In this document: in pieces, positions 31,945 through 41,029 of the stretch
Position numbering within the stretch: the first letter of the stretch is position 1
How the letters are laid out: each line of letters opens with the position of its first letter
Source of the DNA: Paracoccaceae bacterium
GTDB lineage: Bacteria > Pseudomonadota > Alphaproteobacteria > Rhodobacterales > Rhodobacteraceae
Assembly: GCA_014872875.1 (NCBI GenBank)
Contig: WKFI01000011.1
Location: forward strand, 186,001-250,000
DNA: 64,000 bases
Direction: 5' to 3'
Notes under the pieces: generated by a model
Database searches by the model: none
What the model saw: only the letters and a program-made list of their open reading frames with translations
Told to the model about the DNA's origin: nothing
Translations under genes and position numbers: made by a program

Positions 31945-33522
31945 ATGGCGAAAATTGCGTATATTCTTCTCTGTCACAAGGATCCTGAGGCCATTGTGCA
32001 GCAGGCCGAGCGGCTGACGGCAGCAGGCGACTACATGTCGATTCATTTCGACGCACGCGCCAAACCAGAAGCTTACAAGCTCATCCGCGATGCGCTGGCC
32101 GACAACCCCAACGTGACCTTTTCCCGCAAACGTATCAAATGCGGCTGGGGGGAATGGTCACTGGTCCAGGCAACGCTTTATGCCGTAGAAGCCGCCGCCG
32201 AAGAGTTTCCCCGCGCCACCCATTTCTACATGCTGTCGGGCGATTGCATGGCAATCAAGACGGCCGAATATGCGCACCAGTTCCTCGACAACAACGATTT
32301 CGATTTCATCGAAAGCTTCGACTTCTTCGAAAGCGACTGGATCAAGACCGGGATCAAAGAAGAACGGCTGATCTATCGCCACTATTTCAACGAACGCACC
32401 CACAAGAAACTGTTCTACACCTCGTTCGAGATGCAGAAGAAATTCGGACTGGCCCGCGAAATTCCTGCCGATATCCAGGTCCAGATCGGCTCGCAATGGT
32501 GGTGCCTGCGGCGACGCACGATCGAATGGATTCTGGACTTCACCCGCACGCGCCGGGATGTGATGCGGTTTTTCGCTACGACCTGGATCCCGGATGAGAC
32601 GTTTTTTCAGACGTTGGTCCGTCACCTGGTTCCGGAAACCGAAATCCAGACCCGGACTCTGACCTTCCTGATGTTCACTGACTATGGAATGCCAGTGAAT
32701 TTCTACAATGATCATTATGATCTGTTGCTGAGTCAGGACTTTCTTTTTGCACGAAAGATCAGTCCTGAGGCGGTCGAATTGAAGGCCCGACTGGGCCGAC
32801 TATACGCTGCTCGTGACATACCTTTCGAAATCTCGAATGAAGGCCGCAGCCTGTTCAAGTTCCTGACCGGGCGCGGCCGCATCGGTCGCCGGTTTTCCAT
32901 GCGTTTCTGGGAAACCGAAAGCTCACTTGGCAGGGAACGTGAATTGATGATCGTTGTCTGCAAGAAATGGCACGTCGCCAAACGCTTGGTCGATCAGATC
33001 CGGCACATGACCAACATTCCTTGCATCGAATATCTCTTCAACGAAGAGGACACTCCCCTGCCCGATCTGGGCGGGATCCAGTCCTCCCTGGAAAAACGCA
33101 CCCGACACCGCCGCGCGCTGATGCGGATGCTCTTCGAATACTATGAAACGGACCGCCTGCTGGTCTGCATGGACAGCGCCAATCTGGATCTGATGCAGGA
33201 CTTCTTCTCCGATCGGTCGGTAACACGGATGCTGCAGATCGAATGCAAGTTCACCGATGAATACCTGATCGGCCACGCCTTGCGTGTTGGCCTGGCCGGG
33301 GACCGTACCCCGCAGGCCACATTGGAGCGTCTGCTGCCCACGATCCGCAATGACATCGTGCATGAATCCGATCGGATCCGCGACGCTGGCTTCCCGCGCA
33401 GCTACCGCATGCACGAAGTAGACAGCCCCGAGGACAATGCACACAAGTTGACCGAGTTCCTGAGCATCCCTTACGATCAGGCACTTCGCATTGCCCAGAC
33501 TGAGTATCTGTTTGCCGACTGA
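31945..33522 (+). CDS. GT14-like beta-1,6-N-acetylglucosaminyltransferase with C-terminal extension (DUF5927-type)
   Basis: MAKIAYILLCHKDPEAIVQQAERLTAAGDYMSIHFDARAK... HFYMLSGDCMAIKTAEYAHQFLDNNDFDFIESF. Confidence 0.82.
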   Translation: MAKIAYILLCHKDPEAIVQQAERLTAAGDYMSIHFDARAKPEAYKLIRDALADNPNVTFSRKRIKCGWGEWSLVQATLYAVEAAAEEFPRATHFYMLSGDCMAIKTAEYAHQFLDNNDFDFIESFDFFESDWIKTGIKEERLIYRHYFNERTHKKLFYTSFEMQKKFGLAREIPADIQVQIGSQWWCLRRRTIEWILDFTRTRRDVMRFFATTWIPDETFFQTLVRHLVPETEIQTRTLTFLMFTDYGMPVNFYNDHYDLLLSQDFLFARKISPEAVELKARLGRLYAARDIPFEISNEGRSLFKFLTGRGRIGRRFSMRFWETESSLGRERELMIVVCKKWHVAKRLVDQIRHMTNIPCIEYLFNEEDTPLPDLGGIQSSLEKRTRHRRALMRMLFEYYETDRLLVCMDSANLDLMQDFFSDRSVTRMLQIECKFTDEYLIGHALRVGLAGDRTPQATLERLLPTIRNDIVHESDRIRDAGFPRSYRMHEVDSPEDNAHKLTEFLSIPYDQALRIAQTEYLFAD

Positions 33523-33795
33523 TCAATAACGCCGGTGCTCTCTTCAGGCCTTTTGGCGGGGTCTCCACCAGGCCACACCATCTCTGCGGGATACTCCCCC
33601 TGACCCCCTCGCGAACAACAAGGCAGACGACGTAGAGGATCTGCGATCACGACTTCACTGTGCCAAGGATATTCCGGGGTGAATGCGCCTTTGGCGCAGA
33701 GGGGCAACGCCCCTTCAGCATAGCTGCCACGCCCAACGCTTCGAGGGCGCGCAAGCGCCAGAAGAAGGGGCGGGAGTGTTCCGCCCCAACTCCGA

Positions 33796-34440
33796 TTATT
33801 TCGACTTCCAGCTGTCCAGCCACCGCCGCAATCTGCCGCGGCGCTCCTCGATCGCGTCGCCAGCCGCATACAGGCTGTCTTCCACATCCTCGATCATGGG
33901 ATCAATGCGCCGCTGCCGGAACCGTCGCCACCGAACGTAGATCGCCCAGACCAGAGCAAAGAACGCTGTCAGGAACAGGATATTGAACCACGGGATCGGG
34001 CTGTAATCCGGGCCATCCACGGCCTTGACCGAAATCGCGTTGGGGAAGATCGACAGGAATTCGTTGCGCCAGCCGTAATGCATCACCGAGACCCACTCAG
34101 GGTTGTCCTTCGATGACACCTTGTCCGCCGCTTCGGTATAAAGATTTGCCGTATCGAACTTGAAATAGAACGGCCAGCCCCAGCCGGTATCTTCGTTGCG
34201 ATACACGATGGGCCGCCCATTGGCGCGCACCGCCTGGATGAATTGCACATCCCGGTTGATCAGGGTTGCCGACTGATCATCGGGCACCGCCCAGAAGATC
34301 CGCGTCCAGTCGTTCAGCTCCTGCCGTTCTTCATATGTGTTGACGATCCGTACCGTGTCATGATGCGGCAGCGCGTAATGCAGCACCGATCCGACAAACG
34401 CCCAGAAGATCAGGATGATCGCCCATTTTACATAGCCCAT
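33796..34440 (-). CDS. DUF1523-family membrane protein
   Basis: MGYVKWAIILIFWAFVGSVLHYALPHHDTVRIVNTYEERQELNDWTRIFWAVPDDQSA; two TM segments. Confidence 0.78.
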   Translation of the reverse strand: MGYVKWAIILIFWAFVGSVLHYALPHHDTVRIVNTYEERQELNDWTRIFWAVPDDQSATLINRDVQFIQAVRANGRPIVYRNEDTGWGWPFYFKFDTANLYTEAADKVSSKDNPEWVSVMHYGWRNEFLSIFPNAISVKAVDGPDYSPIPWFNILFLTAFFALVWAIYVRWRRFRQRRIDPMIEDVEDSLYAAGDAIEERRGRLRRWLDSWKSK

Positions 34441-34452
34441 GCTGTCAGGCCC

Positions 34453-34722
34453 TCACATGTAATTCCGAATGTAAATCAGGGCCACGATCGCAACCCACGG
34501 TACGATATAGACCCCAAGGATAAGTTTGCGGCGAAACGATTGATCATAGCGTTGCAACCCGCGTTCGACAAAGGCCTGCTTGTCGCCCTTCATCGCGTCT
34601 TTCTTTTCCCAATGCGCCTCAAGCTTGCCCTTGCGCACCGACCGGGAATAGAGCGACAGCCCCACATAAGCAATCGTCTGCAACACCAGCAGGACCAGCA
34701 ACAGGCGGAAAAGCGCAATCAT
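34453..34722 (-). CDS. small membrane protein of unknown function
   Basis: MIALFRLLLVLLVLQTIAYVGLSLYSRSVRKGKLEAHWEKKDAMKGDKQAFVERGLQRYDQSFRRKLILGVYIVPW; operon spacing. Confidence 0.7.
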   Translation of the reverse strand: MIALFRLLLVLLVLQTIAYVGLSLYSRSVRKGKLEAHWEKKDAMKGDKQAFVERGLQRYDQSFRRKLILGVYIVPWVAIVALIYIRNYM

Positions 34723-34723
34723 C

Positions 34724-36085
34724 TCAGCGTCTCCTTACCGCGCCCCATGGACCAACGCGGTCGATCAGATCGTCCCGGCGCGCACGCACCCGGGCGGGAT
34801 CGGGTGCCGCGCCGCTCATGTCCAGCTCATGCCCAAACAGTGCCGCGCGCGCCCCTGCCTTGTCTACTGCGTATTCATTGGCCAGGAAATCGGCCGCATA
34901 GGCCTTCTTTTCCTCGGGCCAGCCCCGATAGGCAGTATAGAACAGTTCCTTGTGGCAGATGAACAGTTGCCGGATGTCCAGCGGGCACAGCTCGGCCAGC
35001 AGCATGTTGACCAGATCCCGATCCGGCGTATTCGCCGCGCGCAGAGTATAGAAATAGCCCGGATGATCGGAACTGACCCGGGGCCAGCTGCCCCCGGTTT
35101 CCGCCCAGCGCACCATGTCGGCCAGCAGGTCATATTCGGGAGGCAAATCGCCCGCGTGGCTGCGCGCCAGACGCCGCAGGTCGGACCGCGTCCGCCCGGT
35201 CAGATCGACGCCCTTGCGGGCCAGAGTATCGGCAGTGATGAAGTCCATCTTCTGCCGCAAGATCGCTGCCCCGTCGATGCCACGCGCCTTGACCACGGGT
35301 TCGGCCAGATCGTTATAGTTCAGGAACTTGGCAATCCGGTTCCGTTCGCTCAGGTCAAACACGTATTTGATCGGCAGATCGCCTTCGGGTTTCTCGGCAC
35401 TGGCAATCACGGCCGGGTGATCCACCCCCTGAAACAGGTAGAGCCCACCGAAATGCGCGGTCCAGAAATTGCGCTGCTCGAATGTCTCGTGTTTCAGATG
35501 CACCGGATTGCGGGTCACATCGCCGGTGTCACGCGCGGTTTCGATCATCTCGGCGATCAGCACATCGTCGAACCAACCGTCTTCTTCGGTCTTGAACCGT
35601 TCCACCAGCCGCGCAAGATGATCCGCCTGCCGGATGGTGCCGCTGGTGGTATCGGCCTCGACCCGGACCTGACGAATGTCAAACAGCCGCTGCGGTACAT
35701 CCACCTGAAACACCGAGTTCACCAACTCGCCCGCCACCGCATCCTTGGCCGTCAGCGCAAAAAGCTGCGCTTCATTCGCGGTGATGAACCGCAGCAGAAT
35801 GTCCCGGCTGGTCGAAAACTGAGCATTCAGCAAAGGCGCGCGTTTCTGTTCCGTGCCCAAAAGAACGAACTGCCGATTCACCCCATTGGGGTTCAGATAG
35901 AACGGATCGCCCAGCTCCTCGCCAATCTCGGGCGAAAAACCCGACAGATCGATGTGAAAATCGGTCAGCCCTGTCCGCTTTCCCGCCAAATGCATCAACG
36001 CGCGGTTATACCGGTCGATCAAGGCGGGGCTGGAGATGTGGACGAGATTGCCGAACATCAGGCCGTTTGCAATCAGTCTTCTCAT
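34724..36085 (-). CDS. conserved hypothetical protein (DUF6638-like)
   Basis: Long ORF tightly packed with neighbours; no motif I can name with certainty. Confidence 0.75.
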   Translation of the reverse strand: MRRLIANGLMFGNLVHISSPALIDRYNRALMHLAGKRTGLTDFHIDLSGFSPEIGEELGDPFYLNPNGVNRQFVLLGTEQKRAPLLNAQFSTSRDILLRFITANEAQLFALTAKDAVAGELVNSVFQVDVPQRLFDIRQVRVEADTTSGTIRQADHLARLVERFKTEEDGWFDDVLIAEMIETARDTGDVTRNPVHLKHETFEQRNFWTAHFGGLYLFQGVDHPAVIASAEKPEGDLPIKYVFDLSERNRIAKFLNYNDLAEPVVKARGIDGAAILRQKMDFITADTLARKGVDLTGRTRSDLRRLARSHAGDLPPEYDLLADMVRWAETGGSWPRVSSDHPGYFYTLRAANTPDRDLVNMLLAELCPLDIRQLFICHKELFYTAYRGWPEEKKAYAADFLANEYAVDKAGARAALFGHELDMSGAAPDPARVRARRDDLIDRVGPWGAVRRR

Positions 36086-36255
36086 CCAAACCTCCCGCCC
36101 GGATTCACCCCGGGCCGCGCCCGACCTCCCGCCAAAGGGCGCGTTGACGATGCCATCCGCAATATGCGCGATAGGACTGCTTGGGCATGTGCGCGCAGAC
36201 CACAGCGTCCGTAAACGCCCGCCAGGTCGGGTGCGGCCCTCATCGCGTTAATCAT
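36082..36255 (-). CDS. candidate small translationally coupled ORF (57 aa)
   Basis: ATG overlaps the AAA gene stop (AAGATGATTAA) and its TGA overlaps the next ATG (ATGA). Confidence 0.45.
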   Translation of the reverse strand: MINAMRAAPDLAGVYGRCGLRAHAQAVLSRILRMASSTRPLAGGRARPGVNPGGRFG

Positions 36256-38188
36256 CTTTACCCTCCAGATACCGCTTCTTCGCCTCTTCCTGGCGGCCAA
36301 AGTCGCGCACCATGGTCTCAATCGCGACCTCATCGGATTTGTCGGCATAGCGGAATTCGCTGTCGGCGTAGCGGTTGATTTCCTGGATCACCATGTCCAC
36401 GGTGATCGGCACCCGCAGATCCTCGATCATCGCCCGTTTGGTGTCATAGTCGCGGAACAGGAACAGCTCAGGTTTTTCCATCCACTCATCGGGCAGTTCA
36501 AAATCCATCGCGCGGACTTTCACCGCGTCGGTAATGTTCTTGATCGCGCGACCGGTGAAGCGTTCGTCGGCTTGTTGAATGGCCTTCAGATAGGTGCCCA
36601 TCTTGGCAATCGTATCCAGATCGCCGATCTGGTCCTGCACCCGGTCGAACACGTTCAGCAGCCCGGCCTCCTGCGGTTTGGAATGCGCCTCGAACGATTT
36701 GGCGACAGCCGTCTTGATCTCCTGCGCGGCATAGAGGTCGTGCTGACCCAGCGGGATGTCATGGTTCTTGCCCATCAGCAGGGCCAGAATGTCGATGTAA
36801 TCCTCGCGGGTCTGAGGCCCGTCCACCAAGAACCGTGCGCCAGCCCGCTGGCGCAGGGCGTCATCGACGTTTTCGGGATAGTTCGAAAACATGCCAAAGG
36901 TGCAGTTCCCGCGCACCACGGTATTGGCCCCCGCAAAGCTTTCCATCAGCACGGCGGTGATCTCCAGCTGTCCCGCCGAAGACTGCCGATCACCACGTTT
37001 GCCAGCCAATTGGTCGATATCGTCGATGGTGCCAAAGCCGATCACGCCCGGATCGATGATGGTGTTGATGAACGCCTTGGCGTTCTGGCCCGATTTCCCC
37101 TGATAACTGTCGATGTTTTCCGTCGACAGGTTCTGATAACGGAACGGATAGCCCGCGACCTGACAATAGTCGTTGATCAACCCGGCCATCATCTGGATCA
37201 GTGTGGTCTTGCCCGTGCCCGGTTTGCCGTCGCCCATGAAGGTGAAAATGAACCCGCCCAGTTCCGCAAACGGGTTCAGGCGGCGGTTGAAATCATAGGC
37301 CATCAGCATCTTGGACAGGCGCAGCGCCTGATATTTGGCGATGTGGTTGCCGACCACCTGATGCGGTTTCTTGAAGCTCATGGTCAGCGTGGTGGATTTC
37401 GCCTTGGTCGCCGGTTCAAAGCCGCGGATGGTCAGGTCATCCGCCTCAACCCGCCAGGCTGCCCCGGCAAAGGCCGCCAGCCGCGGAGCGGTTTGGGCGC
37501 GCAGGGCTGCCTTCTCCATCACCTGTTCGGCATAAGCGGCCAGAGTGGCCAGCATCTGTGCCTCCTCCTGCGCATGCAAAGCCAGTTTCTGGTCCAGCTC
37601 CCACAGCAGCCCGTGCAGGGTCAGTTGCGCATTGTCGGTCAGAAGCTCCTCGGCTTCGCCGACCTCGACCTGGGTTTCGCCCAGATGCGGCGCCAGCAGA
37701 AACGCGGTCGCATTGGCCCAGACATGGGCCACGGCCAGCGCCTCGGCGGTCAACAGGTCCGAAAACTCGGTCTTCTTGTCTGCAGGCAAGGCCCCCGCCA
37801 AGTTCGACCGTTTCAGATCGGCCAGGCCCGAGGCATCCGAGAATTGTTCTCCCATCGCCAAGGCAATCGCCAACGCCCTGCGCAAGCCGTGCAGCGCAGT
37901 GGCCTGCAGCGGAGACATCAGCGGGTCGCCCCCATCCGACGCCTCGATCCGGTCGATCAGATGCACGCCTTCGGGCCGCGCGGTCGAGCGCGTCACCAAC
38001 CCCGGTGTCGTGGACCGGAACCGTCGCCGCGTGGCAATACCCGGGCTGCGTTCGGGCGCGCTGGCGGGGGTCTGCGCCTTGGCAATCCGAGGGGTGTGGT
38101 CGAACCCATCCAGTAGTCCATTCGCCGCGTCGTAATGCTTGCGAATATCCTCTTCGCGCAATTCCATCTGGTCGGATGTCAGGCTCAT
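36248..38188 (-). CDS. AAA family ATPase
   Basis: Walker A GKPGTGKTTLIQMMAG; Walker B-like VIGFGTIDDIDQLAGKRG; sensor/arginine region DDALRQRAGARFLVDGP. Confidence 0.9.
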   Translation of the reverse strand: MSLTSDQMELREEDIRKHYDAANGLLDGFDHTPRIAKAQTPASAPERSPGIATRRRFRSTTPGLVTRSTARPEGVHLIDRIEASDGGDPLMSPLQATALHGLRRALAIALAMGEQFSDASGLADLKRSNLAGALPADKKTEFSDLLTAEALAVAHVWANATAFLLAPHLGETQVEVGEAEELLTDNAQLTLHGLLWELDQKLALHAQEEAQMLATLAAYAEQVMEKAALRAQTAPRLAAFAGAAWRVEADDLTIRGFEPATKAKSTTLTMSFKKPHQVVGNHIAKYQALRLSKMLMAYDFNRRLNPFAELGGFIFTFMGDGKPGTGKTTLIQMMAGLINDYCQVAGYPFRYQNLSTENIDSYQGKSGQNAKAFINTIIDPGVIGFGTIDDIDQLAGKRGDRQSSAGQLEITAVLMESFAGANTVVRGNCTFGMFSNYPENVDDALRQRAGARFLVDGPQTREDYIDILALLMGKNHDIPLGQHDLYAAQEIKTAVAKSFEAHSKPQEAGLLNVFDRVQDQIGDLDTIAKMGTYLKAIQQADERFTGRAIKNITDAVKVRAMDFELPDEWMEKPELFLFRDYDTKRAMIEDLRVPITVDMVIQEINRYADSEFRYADKSDEVAIETMVRDFGRQEEAKKRYLEGKDD

Positions 38189-38255
38189 CTTGAAACGCCC
38201 CTACTCTTCATCTCGCTCAAAAACTCCCGCCGGAGGCTTGGTCCGGCAGGACCAA

Positions 38256-39380
38256 TCAATACCGCAACACCTGCCCGCTTTCGCTGACGACGAACTTTCC
38301 CACATCCGCAAATCCCGGAGGGTTCTGTTCGGCCAACACTTGAAACGGGCGTTGTGGCAGGATGATCGACCGACGCGTGCGGGTTGCACCAGTATCGGCA
38401 CCACGGCCGCCAAACGGATCCAACGCGAACACCTCGCGTTCCACAGTGGAAAACCACCCGGAACGCTCTTCGGTGACCCGTTCGCTTTCCAATTCCTCGG
38501 TGGTCCAGGCCAGTGCCCAATCCTGACCCTCGGGGGCCTCCGCCTCGCCCAGCACCCGCCGCAACGGTCCGGTCTGTTCGGTATAGGCCGAGCTGTACAT
38601 CGGCCCCACGTGATAACGCCGCAGCCGTTTCGGGTGCAGATCGTCAAAATCTTCGTCAAAGCCCTTGGCGATGGTCACCAGCTTCAATGCACCCAATGAC
38701 TGCGCCATCAGATGCGCCTGACATTCCGGCCAGCGCCGCTGATCCTTGGGCAGGGCGATCTTGCCGCTGTCCTCCAGCTCGAGCATGTAGATCACCGGCA
38801 GGTTGATCTGGCTGTCGTAGACCGCCCAATGCAGCAAGAACCGCCGCCGGTCGCCATCATTGCCCAGCCATTCGCTGACAGGATCATTGCGGGACCAGAA
38901 CAGGTCGCCTTTCAGCAGCTCCTGATAATAGAGCCGCTGGGACAACGCGAATTGCAGCTTGGTCGGGAAGCTCTGGTCCGAGATGATGGTGCGCACCATC
39001 TGGTCCTTCAGATCCGCCTCGGTCGGCATGTTGTCCAGATGCCGCGCGGCCTGTTGCGCGTCATTGGCCATGGTCATCAGCTCGGCCGCAACGGGAAAGC
39101 CACTGTCGCGCTTGTCCATCGCCAGCGACCCGAAAAACCGCCCCGTTTCGCGCCCGACCAGCAGGTATTTCATACTCAGCGCCCGGAAGGTGTAATTCAA
39201 CGCCGCCAGATAGCCGGTCAGCACCTTCACATCCGATTTGGACAGCGCGCCGTCGGCCTGCATATAGCCCGCCACCCGCGCGAGATGCGTGGTGATCGCC
39301 TCGAACTTGCGGAAATACCGGCGCGAGGCGAAGGTGTCAGTCAGGCCGATGTGATCCGAGGTTGTCTTTTCCGCGACCAT
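38256..39380 (-). CDS. conserved hypothetical protein of AAA-ATPase operon
   Basis: Long ORF, co-directional, 67 bp from AAA gene, 2 bp from next gene. Confidence 0.75.
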   Translation of the reverse strand: MVAEKTTSDHIGLTDTFASRRYFRKFEAITTHLARVAGYMQADGALSKSDVKVLTGYLAALNYTFRALSMKYLLVGRETGRFFGSLAMDKRDSGFPVAAELMTMANDAQQAARHLDNMPTEADLKDQMVRTIISDQSFPTKLQFALSQRLYYQELLKGDLFWSRNDPVSEWLGNDGDRRRFLLHWAVYDSQINLPVIYMLELEDSGKIALPKDQRRWPECQAHLMAQSLGALKLVTIAKGFDEDFDDLHPKRLRRYHVGPMYSSAYTEQTGPLRRVLGEAEAPEGQDWALAWTTEELESERVTEERSGWFSTVEREVFALDPFGGRGADTGATRTRRSIILPQRPFQVLAEQNPPGFADVGKFVVSESGQVLRY

Positions 39381-39382
39381 GT

Positions 39383-39586
39383 TCAGGAACGATCCTGAGG
39401 GTCTTGCTGGCCAGCCCGGGGCCAGGCCTTCTCGAATGCAAATCCGACAAGACCAGCCACGACAGCCGTCACCACGATCCGAACAAGAACGGACGGATCA
39501 AACCCAAGGTTATCCAGAAGCAAACTCACCGCAAAGATCGCCACAAAGAAACACAGGAACTGAACTGCAAAGCGCCGCATCATCAT
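39383..39586 (-). CDS. small two-TM protein
   Basis: MMMRRFAVQFLCFFVAIFAVSLLLDNLGFDPSVLVRIVVTAVVAGLVGFAFEKAWPRAG; 4-bp overlap with upstream gene. Confidence 0.65.
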   Translation of the reverse strand: MMMRRFAVQFLCFFVAIFAVSLLLDNLGFDPSVLVRIVVTAVVAGLVGFAFEKAWPRAGQQDPQDRS

Positions 39587-40665
39587 CCCCCATACAGGTT
39601 CTTGTCATGCTTCTCGACAATCGACTGGAACCGGCGGGCAAAGCGTTCGTCGGCTTTGGCCTTCTTCTCCAGCACGTCGCGGGCAAAGACCATGTGGTCT
39701 TCATGCGCTTCCAGCATGTCGGCCATTTTCTGGTTCGTCGCGGTGCCGATGGCGGCCATGGCGGTCTGGGCTTCCTTGTCCGTCTCAACCCCGATTTCGT
39801 TGATCCGGTGCGCTACGTCCTGTTGCTGCGCCGTTTTCAACGATTTGGTCAGCGCGTCATACAGTACCACGCGCTGCTGCGTGTCCGTCTGCAGTTTGTT
39901 GATCAGCACCATCTGGGTCGCGGCCTGGTTCTGCAGACTGTCCACCCAGGTCTTGCCCTTTTCGATATACCGCTCCAGCGTCTGCGATTTCGCCAGCTTG
40001 ACCTGTTCGTCCTGCACCAGCGCGTTATAGGCGCCGTTCAGATCCGCCAGTTCGGTCTCCAGCTTAGTCCGCGCAGCGGCGTCCTGTTCGACGGCGATCT
40101 TGTTTTCTAACTCGATGATCTTGGGATCCATACTCAGGATCTCGGCCCGGACCTTTTCCAGTTCGGACACGGTGAACTCGCGGTCATCCAAGGTAGAGGT
40201 CAGATTGTCCTGTACCTTTTGGCGCTGTTCCTCCAGCACCGCCAACTGCCCTTCCAGCAGCTTCACGATCACATCCGACTTCGCAATCAGGTCCTGCAAC
40301 TTGTCGTCAATATTGGCGGTTCGCATCCGCTCCTGCCGCATCGAATCCGATTTGCCGCGGGAAAAGATGCCGACAAAGCTTTCCCAGCCGGTTTTCGACC
40401 GCATTTCGTCGAAATCCTTGGAGAACGCGCTGGTCACATCGTCCAGCCCCATGATCAGTTCAGCAATATTCGCGTTCATCACCTCGGTATGGGCGTGAAC
40501 GTCTTCCAGCGTGGCGTTTTCAATGTCGATATCGGCGTTTTCACCTGCTTCAATCTTGGCCCGCGCGCTTTCGATGCGGCTGGTCAATCCTTCGATCTGA
40601 GCCTGCGATTCCCGAACCTTGCGCTGGCTTTCCTCAATCATTGCCTGAAACTGGGCTTCCGCCAT
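39583..40665 (-). CDS. coiled-coil protein of unknown function
   Basis: Heptad-rich throughout (MAEAQFQAMIEESQRKVRESQAQIEGLTSRIESARAKIEAG...); first gene of operon. Confidence 0.8.
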   Translation of the reverse strand: MAEAQFQAMIEESQRKVRESQAQIEGLTSRIESARAKIEAGENADIDIENATLEDVHAHTEVMNANIAELIMGLDDVTSAFSKDFDEMRSKTGWESFVGIFSRGKSDSMRQERMRTANIDDKLQDLIAKSDVIVKLLEGQLAVLEEQRQKVQDNLTSTLDDREFTVSELEKVRAEILSMDPKIIELENKIAVEQDAAARTKLETELADLNGAYNALVQDEQVKLAKSQTLERYIEKGKTWVDSLQNQAATQMVLINKLQTDTQQRVVLYDALTKSLKTAQQQDVAHRINEIGVETDKEAQTAMAAIGTATNQKMADMLEAHEDHMVFARDVLEKKAKADERFARRFQSIVEKHDKNLYGG

Positions 40666-40841
40666 CAATCCCTCCTGTTCCTGTAAATGCCTTACCTGTC
40701 AGATAGGGAATGTTTATCCCTTTTACATCCCCTCAGGCGGCTGAAAACATGAAAAAACAAAACTCGCAAACAGTCTGACAAAGGCCCGCTGGAAAGAAAA
40801 GGGGAATGCGCAGATCCGTGGCGCATGAGGTTGCGGCAGAT

Positions 40842-41029
40842 GGCTCCGCCCCAAGGAAACACCTTCCCCGGGCGCCGCGACGGTGCTATACGCCGGTCCG
40901 GGCTCACAGGCGATGGCGTCGCCGGAGAGCAGCGCTCTCGCCCATCCGTACCACGCTCCTGTACGCCGGGACTTTCAATCGGGAGATTGAGGGCCCCGCC
41001 TGGCGTCTCCCCCGAAAAAGGAGGCATCC
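40842..41029 (+). promoter_or_regulatory. structured 5' leader (candidate riboswitch) of amidinotransferase gene
   Basis: Several perfect stems; core GGCGATGGCGTCGCC (40909-40923) ... GCCCAT ... TCCTGTACGCCGGGACTTTC shared with creatinase leader at 44602-44740. Confidence 0.6.

Noticed and set aside
40909-40965. Fluoride (crcB) riboswitch, because GGCGATGGCGTCGCC resembles the crcB motif's GGCGATGG-GTTCGCC start
   Set aside because: The downstream conserved fluoride segment (GCTGATGRCNCC-like) is missing in both leaders and neither gene is a fluoride-resistance gene; still needs an Rfam scan to exclude formally
40842-41029. Known guanidine-I/II/III or glycine riboswitch upstream of amidinotransferase
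   Set aside because: I could not find the diagnostic motifs of the ykkC class, the ACGR loops of mini-ykkC, or the glycine aptamer core; no software search was possible
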